Positions 1 to 5,632 of a stretch of DNA of 5,632 nt are shown one piece after another. A model generated the notes under the pieces. That model was not told where the DNA came from, made no database searches, and saw only the letters and a program-made list of their open reading frames with translations. Numbering within the stretch: the stretch's first letter is position 1; the number at the start of each line of letters is the position of its first letter. The translations under genes were made by a program, and so were the position numbers. The DNA lies in contig CADBSZ010000068.1 of the NCBI GenBank assembly GCA_902797525.1, positions 1 through 5,632 of the forward strand, in the 5' to 3' direction. The stretch comes from an uncultured Ruminococcus sp. (GTDB lineage Bacteria; Bacillota; Clostridia; Oscillospirales; Acutalibacteraceae).

Positions 1-1
1 G

Positions 2-358
2 ACCGTTGCCAACGTCAAAAAGCAAATCCGCTTTCATCCGCGCTGCGGCACCAGCTTTATGGTGATTATGCTGATTCTCGGCATTTTGGTTGGTTTGTTT
101 GTTCCGACTTGGCTCGGCTTTTGGCGCCCTGTCATCAAAATTCTGCTGATTCCCGTGACCTGCGGCATCGGCTACGAGTTGATTAAGCTCTGCGGCAGAC
201 ACGACAACACCCTTACGCGCATTATCGCCGCGCCCGGTCTATGGGCACAGCGCATTACCACCAAGGAGCCGACCGACGACATGATTGAAGTCGCGATTAA
301 GGCGATTGAGGCGGTTATTCCCGACGACGGCTCCGACATCATCAACTGCGGATGTTAA
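2..358 (+). CDS. DUF1385 (YqhQ-like) membrane protein, C-terminal part, 5' end outside window
   Basis: The frame is open from the left edge, so the gene starts upstream; 118 C-terminal residues are visible. Family members are usually around 300 residues, so more than half is missing. The fragment carries HPRCGTSF (fragment residues 12-19), which I recognise as the hallmark of DUF1385 proteins. It is followed by a hydrophobic segment (about 20-36), a second one (about 43-63), a GRHDN turn and the conserved APGLWAQ stretch with TTKEP after it. The protein is expected in the cytoplasmic membrane. Its biochemical role is not established as far as I know. An ATG at 59 lies inside the second half of the conserved motif and is very unlikely to be the true start. 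The stop codon overlaps the start of prmC by 7 nt, and in Clostridia this family is often found next to prmC. The family call is secure; the function is unknown. Confidence 0.93.
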   Translation, partial: TVANVKKQIRFHPRCGTSFMVIMLILGILVGLFVPTWLGFWRPVIKILLIPVTCGIGYELIKLCGRHDNTLTRIIAAPGLWAQRITTKEPTDDMIEVAIKAIEAVIPDDGSDIINCGC

Positions 359-1185
359 AGGACGACTGCCGCGCCTGCCGTGATATGCTGCAACGCGGCG
401 GCATTGAGGCGGCGGATTTTGAAGCGCAGTGCCTGGTGGAACACGTGACAGGCTTTGACCGCGCCGGGCAGATTGCCCACGGCGGCGATTCTCTTACCGC
501 TGAACAGCAGCGGCAACTAATTTCTTTAACAGAAAAAAGATCGACGCACTATCCCCTGCAATATCTGCTCGGCAAGTGGGAGTTTATGGGGATTCCCCTT
601 TTGGTCGGCGAAGGGGTTTTGATTCCGCGCGACGACACCGAGGTCTGCGTCGGTCTTTGCTTAGATTATCTCAAAGACAAGCCGCACGCCGAAGCCGTTG
701 ACCTGTGCGCCGGCAGCGGCGCAATTTCGCTGGCGCTGGAAGCCTATGGCAAAGCAAACGTGACAGCGGTGGAGTTAAGCGACAAAGCGTTTTATTTTCT
801 TCAAAAGAATATTAAAGAAAACAACAGCCGTGTAAAAATAATTCAGGGCGATGTGCTGAGTTGCTACACAGATTTTGCGGACGGCAGCGTGGATTTAATT
901 GTTTCAAATCCCCCTTATATTAAGAAAGAAGATTTGAGCGGCCTGCAAGCGGAGGTTCAATTTGAGCCTGCGATGGCGCTGGACGGCGGCGCAGACGGCT
1001 TTGACTTTTACCGCGCGATTATCCGCGACTGGAGCCGCAAGCTAAAGCCCGGAGGCGCGTTGGTGTTTGAGCTGGGAGAAGAACAAGCGCAACCCGTTGC
1101 CGCGATGATGAAACAGCAGGGCTTTTCCGAAATCCGCACCGCGCTTGATTTGGGCGGCTGCGAACGCGCTATCATTGGGCGATAA
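352..1185 (+). CDS. prmC: Peptide chain release factor N5-glutamine methyltransferase PrmC (HemK)
   Basis: PrmC uses S-adenosylmethionine to methylate the glutamine of the GGQ motif in release factors RF1 and RF2, which improves peptide release in the cytosol. The 277-residue product is a normal family length. An N-terminal helical region for release-factor binding covers about residues 1-75. The LIPR-type motif is IPRDDTE (91-97), where the common form is IPRPDTE or similar. The SAM-binding loop is DLCAGSG (117-123). The catalytic NPPY is at 186-189, followed by IKKEDL. A typical GGCERAIIGR-like end closes the protein. The ATG at 352 overlaps the upstream stop codon and has no clear Shine-Dalgarno sequence, so translational coupling is likely. 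The next in-frame ATG at 385 would cut into the conserved N-terminal helix. The frequent partner prfA (RF1) is not next to it here; a 244-nt gap and recA follow. MiaB-like or other N5/N6 methylases are excluded by the combination of motifs. Confidence 0.97.
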   Translation: MLKDDCRACRDMLQRGGIEAADFEAQCLVEHVTGFDRAGQIAHGGDSLTAEQQRQLISLTEKRSTHYPLQYLLGKWEFMGIPLLVGEGVLIPRDDTEVCVGLCLDYLKDKPHAEAVDLCAGSGAISLALEAYGKANVTAVELSDKAFYFLQKNIKENNSRVKIIQGDVLSCYTDFADGSVDLIVSNPPYIKKEDLSGLQAEVQFEPAMALDGGADGFDFYRAIIRDWSRKLKPGGALVFELGEEQAQPVAAMMKQQGFSEIRTALDLGGCERAIIGR

Positions 1186-1230
1186 ACGGGACAATGCTCA
1201 ACTTTTAGAAATTTTGTTCGAGAATTTTTT
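1175..1230 (+). terminator. Weak terminator-like hairpins at the end of prmC (low confidence)
   Basis: Two candidate stem-loops follow each other. The first pairs TTGGGC (1175-1180) with GCTCAA (1196-1201), with one G-U pair, and is followed by CTTTT; it spans the prmC stop codon. The second pairs AGAAATTTT (1207-1215) with AGAATTTTT (1221-1229), nine pairs including two G-U, around the loop GTTCG. Both are weak because of AT content, wobbles or a long loop, and the second has almost no U-tract outside the stem. They sit where a terminator between prmC and recA would be expected. Partial termination is plausible but not proven. Confidence 0.3.
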
Positions 1231-1240
1231 GGCAAATATA

Positions 1241-1269
1241 TTGTTTTTTATTTCCAAATCATTTATAAT
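1241..1269 (+). promoter_or_regulatory. Candidate sigma-A promoter for recA
   Basis: A perfect -10 hexamer TATAAT (1264-1269) lies 17 nt downstream of TTGTTT (1241-1246), a three-of-six match to the -35 consensus. Transcription would start near 1276 and give a leader of about 150 nt before recA. A rival is TTGACC (1274-1279), a five-of-six -35 match, but its possible -10 boxes TATATC (1299-1304) and TATCAT (1301-1306) are 19 and 21 nt away, which is too long for good function. Some promoter is expected here because this is the only long gap in the window. Confidence 0.55.
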
Positions 1270-1311
1270 ATGGTTGACCTGAAATGGGTTAAAAAAGGTA
1301 TATCATACTGA

Positions 1312-1381
1312 TTTCCGATAAAACGCATGATCCTCTGTTGCATAAAATCCGCATAACAGCTTATGAAGCTTTTATCGGAAA
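1312..1381 (+). repeat. Nested inverted repeat in the recA leader (12-bp perfect arms)
   Basis: TTTCCGATAAAA (1312-1323) is the exact reverse complement of TTTTATCGGAAA (1370-1381), with 46 nt between the arms. Inside lies a second inverted pair, CTGTTG (1335-1340) with TAACAG (1354-1359), six pairs with one G-U, and a short CAT/ATG pair (1326-1328 with 1363-1365). All three are centred near 1346-1347, so the RNA can fold as one long stem with internal loops. A hexamer GCATAA is also directly repeated at 1340 and 1351. The right arm could alternatively pair with the sequence just after it (TTATCGG with CCG-GT-ATAA), which would exclude the long stem. The symmetry is directly visible. A regulatory role in recA expression, as RNA structure or as a protein site, is inference. 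Confidence 0.6.
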
Positions 1382-1398
1382 CCGGTATAAAGTGAAAA

Positions 1399-1414
1399 GA
1401 CAGGAATCCCTGTC
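1399..1414 (+). promoter_or_regulatory. Small hairpin just upstream of the recA ribosome binding site
   Basis: GACAGG (1399-1404) pairs perfectly with CCTGTC (1409-1414) across the four-base loop AATC. It ends four bases before the Shine-Dalgarno GGAGG (1419-1423), which is six bases from the recA ATG. It does not cover the ribosome binding site. It could stabilise the mRNA 5' region or affect ribosome access, but this is inference and a six-pair stem can arise by chance. Confidence 0.4.
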
Positions 1415-1429
1415 GGACGGAGGTACAAA

Positions 1430-2542
1430 ATGGCAGTAGATAAGAATAAGGCTCTTGAAACCGCGATTTCGCAAATTGAAAAGCAATTCGGCAAGGGCGC
1501 GGTGATGCGTCTTGGCGAAAACAAACATATGACAGTTGACCACATTTCCACCGGCTCGCTTTCGCTTGACGTAGCGCTGGGCATCGGCGGACTTCCCCGC
1601 GGCAGAATTGTGGAAATTTACGGTCCCGAGTCCTCGGGTAAAACCACGCTTTCCCTCCACTGTATTGCCGAAGGTCAAAAGAACGGCGGCAACGTTGCCT
1701 TTATTGACGTTGAGCACGCGCTTGACCCCACCTATGCGGCGGCGCTGGGCGTTGACGTTGATTCGCTGCTCGTGGCGCAGCCCGACACCGGTGAGGACGC
1801 GCTCGAAATCGCCGAAGCGCTGATTCGAAGCGGCGCGATTGACGTGATTGTTATCGACTCGGTAGCGGCGCTTGTTCCCAAAGCGGAAATCGAGGGCGAA
1901 ATGGGCGACAGCCACGTTGGTCTGCACGCAAGACTAATGTCGCAGGCGCTCAGAAAACTCGCAGGCGCCATCAACAAGAGCAACTGCGTTGCCATTTTCA
2001 TCAACCAGCTGCGCGAAAAGGTCGGCGTGATTTACGGCAATCCCGAGGTAACCACCGGCGGCCGCGCGCTGAAATTCTACAGCTCTGTGCGCATTGACAT
2101 CCGCCGCGTTGAAACACTGAAGGTCAACGGCGAAATGGTCGGCTCGCACACGAGATGTAAGGTTGTTAAGAACAAAATCGCGCCTCCCTTCCGCGAGGCG
2201 GAGTTTGATATTATGTACGGCGAAGGCATTTCACGCGAGGGCGAACTGCTCGACTTGGCTGTTAAAGCCGAAATTGTCCAAAAGGCCGGCGCGTGGTTCA
2301 GCTATAACGGCCAGCGTTTGGGACAAGGCAGAGATAAAGTCAAGGAACTGCTGAAAACCGACACCGAGCTTGCCAAGGAAATCGAAACCAAGCTGTGGGA
2401 AAACATTGACAAGCTGTATGACCGCAGACGTCCTGCTCCCAAGGCGAAGGTAACCGAGGCGGCGCCCGTTGCTAAGGAAGCGCCTGCTCCTGCCGGGGAC
2501 AAAAAGAATTCGGCAAAAATTGACGTGCTCGTTGACGAATAA
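1430..2542 (+). CDS. recA: Recombinase RecA
   Basis: RecA forms ATP-dependent filaments on single-stranded DNA, carries out homologous pairing and strand exchange, and stimulates LexA self-cleavage in the SOS response. The 370-residue product is complete and of usual bacterial length. It shows an N-terminal helix and linker (about 1-35), Walker A GPESSGKT (65-72), the catalytic glutamate in [10 protein letters not shown] (E95), Walker B ending in VIVIDS (D143), loop L1 around [10 protein letters not shown] (155-164) and loop L2 from INQLR (191-195) through the GNPEVTTGG stretch (203-211). A C-terminal DNA-gateway domain follows, then an Ala/Pro/Lys-rich linker and an acid-containing tail IDVLVDE. 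There is no intein or frameshift. A strong Shine-Dalgarno GGAGG (1419-1423) sits six bases before the ATG. Its stop codon shares a base with the recX start. The upstream leader is structured, and no canonical LexA box is visible. Confidence 0.99.
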   Translation: MAVDKNKALETAISQIEKQFGKGAVMRLGENKHMTVDHISTGSLSLDVALGIGGLPRGRIVEIYGPESSGKTTLSLHCIAEGQKNGGNVAFIDVEHALDPTYAAALGVDVDSLLVAQPDTGEDALEIAEALIRSGAIDVIVIDSVAALVPKAEIEGEMGDSHVGLHARLMSQALRKLAGAINKSNCVAIFINQLREKVGVIYGNPEVTTGGRALKFYSSVRIDIRRVETLKVNGEMVGSHTRCKVVKNKIAPPFREAEFDIMYGEGISREGELLDLAVKAEIVQKAGAWFSYNGQRLGQGRDKVKELLKTDTELAKEIETKLWENIDKLYDRRRPAPKAKVTEAAPVAKEAPAPAGDKKNSAKIDVLVDE

Positions 2543-3144
2543 TGCTGATAACCGCTATTGAGCCGCGCCGCAAGGGACTGAGCGCCCTGTTTATCGACGG
2601 CGAATTTGTGATGAATCTCGACACGCAGGCTCTGCTGGAAAACCGCTTTGACGTCGGCAGAGAAATTGACGATGACGAGCTGAAAGAAATGATAGATTAC
2701 AGTAATGAGCGCAGGGCCAAGGAAAAGGCTCTGTGGCTCATTTCATATCGCGACCATTCCAAAAAAGAGCTGAAGGACAAAATTCAGCGTACCTGCGACA
2801 GCGATTCCGCCGAAAAAGCGGTGGAGCGCATGGAGGAGCTTGGGCTGGTAAACGACGAGGTTTTCGCGCAGCGGTATGCGCGTAAGCTGCTGTTCCAAAA
2901 AAAGATGACCAAGCGCGCGGCTGCGTTTGAGCTGAGCCGCAAGGGCATCGACAAGGAAACCGCCGAGGCGGTGCTGGATGAAATCGAGGTAGATTACCGC
3001 GAGAACATCCGCGAAATCCTCGAACGGAAATACCGCAATCTGAACGACGAAAAAACCAAGCGCCGCGCCGTTGCCGCCTTGCAAAGACTGGGCTACGGTT
3101 GGGACGATATTCGCGCGGTGCTGAGCGAATACACCGAAGAATGA
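2542..3144 (+). CDS. recX: RecA regulatory protein RecX
   Basis: RecX binds within the groove of the RecA filament and modulates, usually lowers, its recombinase and coprotease activity in the cytosol. The product has 200 residues. An N-terminal beta-rich extension (about 1-50, with ALFIDGEFVMNLD) is of the kind common in Firmicutes RecX. It is followed by three helical repeats. The first contains ALWLISYRDHSKKEL (63-77), a clear RecX signature. The second contains ELGLVNDEVFAQRYAR (99-114). The third contains the ALQRLGYGWDDI stretch (179-190). The ATG overlaps the recA stop as TAATG, so the two proteins are translationally coupled. The shared mRNA would keep RecX in step with RecA, although reinitiation usually gives less RecX. 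The identity rests on motifs and on position directly behind recA. The stop codon lies inside a small hairpin. Confidence 0.96.
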   Translation: MLITAIEPRRKGLSALFIDGEFVMNLDTQALLENRFDVGREIDDDELKEMIDYSNERRAKEKALWLISYRDHSKKELKDKIQRTCDSDSAEKAVERMEELGLVNDEVFAQRYARKLLFQKKMTKRAAAFELSRKGIDKETAEAVLDEIEVDYRENIREILERKYRNLNDEKTKRRAVAALQRLGYGWDDIRAVLSEYTEE

Positions 3145-3161
3145 TTGCAAAGCAATCTTTT
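3143..3161 (+). terminator. Small hairpin plus T-run on the recX stop codon
   Basis: GATTGC (3143-3148) pairs perfectly with GCAATC (3152-3157) across the loop AAA, followed by TTTT (3158-3161). The left arm begins inside the recX TGA stop. The layout resembles an intrinsic terminator but is short, with six pairs and only four T, so it may be an attenuator or an mRNA 3'-end processing/stabilising structure. I see no promoter in the following 34 bases, so rimO probably depends on read-through. Confidence 0.45.
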
Positions 3162-3182
3162 CCATTTTCAACTTTCCATTTT
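3159..3182 (+). repeat. Direct repeat TTTCCATTTT, two copies with 14-nt period
   Basis: The 10-mer TTTCCATTTT occurs at 3159-3168 and again at 3173-3182, separated by CAAC. It fills nearly all of the recX-rimO spacer between the hairpin and the rimO Shine-Dalgarno AAGGTG (3183-3188). Low-complexity pyrimidine-rich DNA makes chance repetition possible, but together with the hairpin it looks like a compact unit. Confidence 0.6.
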
Positions 3183-3195
3183 AAGGTGACTGCAT

Positions 3196-4533
3196 ATGAA
3201 CTACAAGGTCGGCATTGTATCTCTCGGCTGCGCCAAAAATCAGGTTGACGCCGAAATGCTGCTTTTCACACTGAAGGAACGCGGCTTTGCCATTGTCAAC
3301 GACCCGGCAATGGCGGACGCGGTGATTGTGAACACCTGCGGCTTTATCGACTCCGCCAAGCAGGAGAGCATTGACGAAATCATCGAGCTGGGCAACCTCA
3401 AACGCGAGGGCAAAATCAAGGCGATTATTGTCACCGGCTGTCTTGCCGAGCGTTATCAGGATGAAATTACCAAGCAATTATATGAAATTGACGCGGCTGT
3501 GGGTATCGGCGCGAATGAGCAGATTGCCGACATCACACTCAAAGCGCTTGAAAACAACAGCGACAAGCCGATTGAAGTATTCCCCGACAAGCTGAATTTG
3601 CCGCTGGAGGGCGGCAGAGTGCAGTCCACTCCTTTTTACACCGCTTACCTGAAAATTGCCGAGGGCTGTGACAACAAGTGCACCTTCTGTGCGATTCCGA
3701 TGATTCGCGGAAAATTCCGCAGCAGAAAAATAGAGAGCCTGATTGACGAGGCCAAGCGCCTTGCCGCAAGCGGCGTGCGCGAGCTTAACGTCATTGCGCA
3801 GGACACCACGCGCTACGGCGAGGATTTGTACGGCAAGCCGTCGCTTGATAAGTTGTTGACAGAGCTGTGCAAAATTGACGGTCTGCACTGGATTCGCGTG
3901 CTTTACTGCTATCCCGACAGCATTACCGACGAGCTGATTGACGTGATAGCGCGCGAAAAAAAGGTTTTAAACTACATTGATTTGCCGCTGCAGCACTGCA
4001 ACAGCGACATTTTAAAGCGTATGCACCGCCGCGGCGACCGCGAAAGTCTGACCGCGCTGCTGCATAAAATGAAGGAGAAAATTCCGAACGTAATTTTCCG
4101 CACCACCTTCATCACGGGCTTCCCGGGAGAAACCGAGGAGCAGTTTGAGGAGCTGGCGGAGTTTGCGAAGGAAATCAATTTTCAGCGCCTGGGCTGCTTT
4201 GCGTACTCGCAGGAGGAAAACACCCCTGCCGCCAAAATGCCCGACCAGATTGACGACGAAGTGAAGCAGCGCCGTGCCGACATCATTATGGAACACCAGC
4301 AAACCGTGATGGCAGACTACTGCGAAAGCCTGATTGACACTGATGTTGAAGTGCTGGTGGAGGGCTATGACCGCTTGGCGGAGTGCTGGTATGGCAGAAG
4401 CTATGCCGACGCGCCCGAGGTGGACGGCTGTGTGTTCTTTACGGCTGACAAAAAACCTGCCGTCGGCGATTTTGTAACGGTAAGAATCACCGACTACATG
4501 GGCTGCGACCCCATAGGGCAACGAATTGAATAA
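3196..4533 (+). CDS. rimO: Ribosomal protein S12 methylthiotransferase RimO
   Basis: RimO is a radical-SAM enzyme with two iron-sulfur clusters that adds a methylthio group to the beta carbon of a conserved aspartate of ribosomal protein S12. The 445-residue product is full length. The N-terminal UPF0004 domain holds the three auxiliary-cluster cysteines, C12 (in SLGCAKNQVDAE), C48 (NTCGF) and C82 (TGCLAERY). The radical-SAM cluster motif is C158-x3-C162-x2-C165 within EGCDNKCTFCAIP. DLPLQH (262-267), the ITGFPGET stretch (306-313) and YSQEENTPAA (337-346) follow, and a TRAM domain covers about 376-445. GCAKNQVDAE favours RimO over the tRNA methylthiotransferases MiaB and MtaB, where GCQMN-type sequences are usual. 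The ATG has AAGGTG (3183-3188) seven bases upstream. pgsA follows, and the rimO-pgsA pair is common in Firmicutes. Confidence 0.97.
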   Translation: MNYKVGIVSLGCAKNQVDAEMLLFTLKERGFAIVNDPAMADAVIVNTCGFIDSAKQESIDEIIELGNLKREGKIKAIIVTGCLAERYQDEITKQLYEIDAAVGIGANEQIADITLKALENNSDKPIEVFPDKLNLPLEGGRVQSTPFYTAYLKIAEGCDNKCTFCAIPMIRGKFRSRKIESLIDEAKRLAASGVRELNVIAQDTTRYGEDLYGKPSLDKLLTELCKIDGLHWIRVLYCYPDSITDELIDVIAREKKVLNYIDLPLQHCNSDILKRMHRRGDRESLTALLHKMKEKIPNVIFRTTFITGFPGETEEQFEELAEFAKEINFQRLGCFAYSQEENTPAAKMPDQIDDEVKQRRADIIMEHQQTVMADYCESLIDTDVEVLVEGYDRLAECWYGRSYADAPEVDGCVFFTADKKPAVGDFVTVRITDYMGCDPIGQRIE

Positions 4534-4553
4534 TCAAAAAATTGGATGATACT

Positions 4554-5132
4554 ATGAACCTACCTAACAAACTGACCGTGCTGCGGATTATTTTGGTGCC
4601 GTTTTTTGCGGCGGCGCTGCTGATTCCGTTTCCGCTGCACAACCTTGCGGCGCTGGCGCTGTTCGGCGCTGCCTCGCTGACGGACTTATTCGACGGAAAA
4701 ATTGCGCGCAAGCGCGGACTCGTCACCGACTTCGGCAAATTCGCCGATCCGCTGGCGGATAAAATTTTAGTGATTTCCGCCCTGCTCTGTTTTGTGCAGC
4801 TGGGACTGTGCGACTGCGTGGCGGTCATTATTGTGCTGTTCCGCGAATTTACCGTCACCTCCATTCGTCTGATTGCCGCCTCAAAGGGCAAGGTAATTGC
4901 GGCAAACATTTGGGGCAAGGTGAAAACCGTCACCCAAATCGTGGCGGTTATTTGCATTCTCGTCATGCAAATCATACTCGATTTGGGCACGCTCGGCGTT
5001 GCGCTGCCTGCGGCGCTAAGCGGCGTTTTCACGGTTATCGGTGAAGTGCTGATTTGGGTTTCCACCTTCTTCGCCATTTTGTCGGGCGTGATTTATGTGT
5101 GGCAGAACCGTCAATTTATTGCTGAAAAATAG
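4554..5132 (+). CDS. pgsA: CDP-diacylglycerol--glycerol-3-phosphate 3-phosphatidyltransferase PgsA
   Basis: PgsA is an integral membrane enzyme that joins CDP-diacylglycerol and sn-glycerol 3-phosphate to phosphatidylglycerophosphate, the committed step to phosphatidylglycerol and cardiolipin. The 192-residue product shows the complete CDP-alcohol phosphotransferase signature: D44, D47, G48, A51, R52, G61, D65 and D69. The later REFTVTSIRL stretch (97-106) and GKVKTVTQ (121-128) are typical of PgsA rather than other family members. Hydrophobic segments lie at about 8-27, 28-43, 71-96, 126-146 and 160-184. I chose the ATG at 4554 because MNLPNKLTVLRI matches the usual N-terminus and GGA (4544-4546) is seven bases upstream. 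A TTG at 4542 would add only MDDT. The gap after rimO is 20 nt, so co-transcription is likely. Confidence 0.95.
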   Translation: MNLPNKLTVLRIILVPFFAAALLIPFPLHNLAALALFGAASLTDLFDGKIARKRGLVTDFGKFADPLADKILVISALLCFVQLGLCDCVAVIIVLFREFTVTSIRLIAASKGKVIAANIWGKVKTVTQIVAVICILVMQIILDLGTLGVALPAALSGVFTVIGEVLIWVSTFFAILSGVIYVWQNRQFIAEK

Positions 5133-5150
5133 TCAAAAGGAGAAAAACTG

Positions 5151-5632
5151 ATGATTTTATATAATTCCCTCGGACAGACCAAGCAGGAGTTTATCCCCCA
5201 CACCCCGGGCAAGGTGAACATGTATACCTGCGGCCCCACCGTGTATCACTACGCGCACATCGGCAATCTGCGCACCTATATTATGGAGGATGTGCTGGAA
5301 AAATATCTGCGGTTTGCGGGCTATGACGTCAACCGCGTTATGAACATCACCGACGTGGGACATCTGTCCTCCGACGCCGACACCGGCGAGGATAAAATGC
5401 TCAAGGGCGCCAAGCGCGAGCACAAAACCGTGATGGAAATTGCGCAGTTTTATACCGACGCGTTTTTTGCGGACTGTGAAAAGCTCAACATTAAGCGCCC
5501 CGACGTGGTAGAGCCTGCCACCAACTGCATTGACGAATTTATCGACATGGTGTCCGTCCTGCTCGACAAAGGCTATGCCTATGTGGCAGGCGGCAACGTA
5601 TATTTTGACACCTCAAAGCTGAGCACGTACTA
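5151..5632 (+). CDS. cysS: Cysteinyl-tRNA synthetase CysRS, N-terminal part, runs off right edge
   Basis: CysRS attaches cysteine to tRNA(Cys) using ATP in the cytosol. Only the first 160 codons (plus two bases) are present; the enzyme is normally about 460-480 residues. MYTCGPTVYHYAHIGNLRTY begins at residue 24 and includes C27, expected to be a zinc ligand for cysteine recognition, and the class I signature HIGN (36-39). MNITDVGHLSSDADTGED, starting at residue 64, is a strong family marker, with the PDVVEPA stretch further on. The remaining zinc ligands, KMSKS and anticodon-binding domain lie beyond the window. The ATG at 5151 has AAGGAG (5137-5142) eight bases upstream. The gap after pgsA is 18 nt without a visible terminator, suggesting one transcript. 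No T-box leader is possible in so short a spacer, so any cysteine-responsive control must lie further upstream or be absent. Confidence 0.97.
   Translation, partial: MILYNSLGQTKQEFIPHTPGKVNMYTCGPTVYHYAHIGNLRTYIMEDVLEKYLRFAGYDVNRVMNITDVGHLSSDADTGEDKMLKGAKREHKTVMEIAQFYTDAFFADCEKLNIKRPDVVEPATNCIDEFIDMVSVLLDKGYAYVAGGNVYFDTSKLSTY

Noticed and set aside
1312..1381. Invertible promoter or phase-variable switch bounded by the 12-bp inverted repeat
   Set aside because: The 46-bp interior has no convincing promoter in either direction, no recombinase gene is nearby, and the segment is short for known inversion systems.
1186..1429. A small gene or RNA gene in the prmC-recA gap
   Set aside because: No open frame with a ribosome binding site, no tRNA-like cloverleaf and no riboswitch core I can recognise; the gap reads as terminator, promoter and leader.
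1361..1927. A 188-codon open frame on the - strand opposite the start of recA
   Set aside because: It lies antisense to highly conserved recA codons, its Arg/Asn/Val-rich product has no recognisable domain, and long antisense frames are expected from the GC-biased third positions of recA.
2181..2200. Inverted repeat CGCCTC/GAGGCG inside recA
   Set aside because: Six-base arms within conserved coding sequence (the APPFREAEF region) are explained by codon choice.
1430..2542. Intein or insertion in recA
   Set aside because: The protein reads without interruption through Walker A, Walker B, L1 and L2 at normal spacing.
3478..4521. Long - strand open frames opposite rimO (3478-3888 and 4012-4521)
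   Set aside because: They are antisense to conserved RimO domains with no family resemblance or credible start context; they follow from codon bias on the + strand.
4487..5077. A 196-codon - strand open frame opposite pgsA
   Set aside because: Ser/Thr/Ala-rich low-complexity translation, fully antisense to a gene with a complete catalytic motif.
5157..5423. An 88-codon - strand open frame opposite cysS
   Set aside because: The + strand reads as a clear cysteinyl-tRNA synthetase here, so the reverse frame is a by-product.

Overview
The window is a run of housekeeping genes, all on the + strand, with short or no gaps. The organism is most likely an anaerobic Firmicute of the class Clostridia, probably near the Oscillospirales/Ruminococcaceae. 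This is inferred from the style of the proteins (a clostridial-type RecA, a CysRS with an HIGN signature, a YqhQ/DUF1385-type membrane protein) and from the moderately GC-rich coding sequence set against AT-rich gaps. No search was run, so the taxonomy is a judgement.

Layout: (1) positions 2-358 hold the C-terminal 118 residues of a DUF1385 membrane protein, cut by the window edge. (2) prmC, the release factor glutamine methyltransferase, overlaps its end by 7 nt. (3) A 244-nt AT-rich gap (1186-1429) holds weak terminator-like hairpins, a promoter candidate and a structured leader with a perfect 12-bp inverted repeat. (4) recA follows, with recX overlapping it by one base (TAATG). (5) A 51-nt spacer holds a perfect small hairpin on the recX stop codon and a duplicated 10-nt motif. 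(6) rimO, pgsA and the 5' part of cysS follow with gaps of 20 and 18 nt; cysS runs off the right edge.

How the genes work together: RecA and RecX are a recombinase and its modulator, expressed from one mRNA. PrmC, RimO and CysRS all serve translation (release-factor methylation, ribosomal protein S12 methylthiolation, tRNA charging). PgsA makes the precursor of phosphatidylglycerol. recA to cysS could be one transcription unit starting in the 1186-1429 gap, with possible attenuation after recX.

I found no mobile element, CRISPR array, RNA gene, toxin-antitoxin pair or undescribed multi-gene system. The points most worth a second look are non-coding: the nested inverted repeat in the recA leader, the missing canonical LexA box, and the hairpin plus repeat between recX and rimO.
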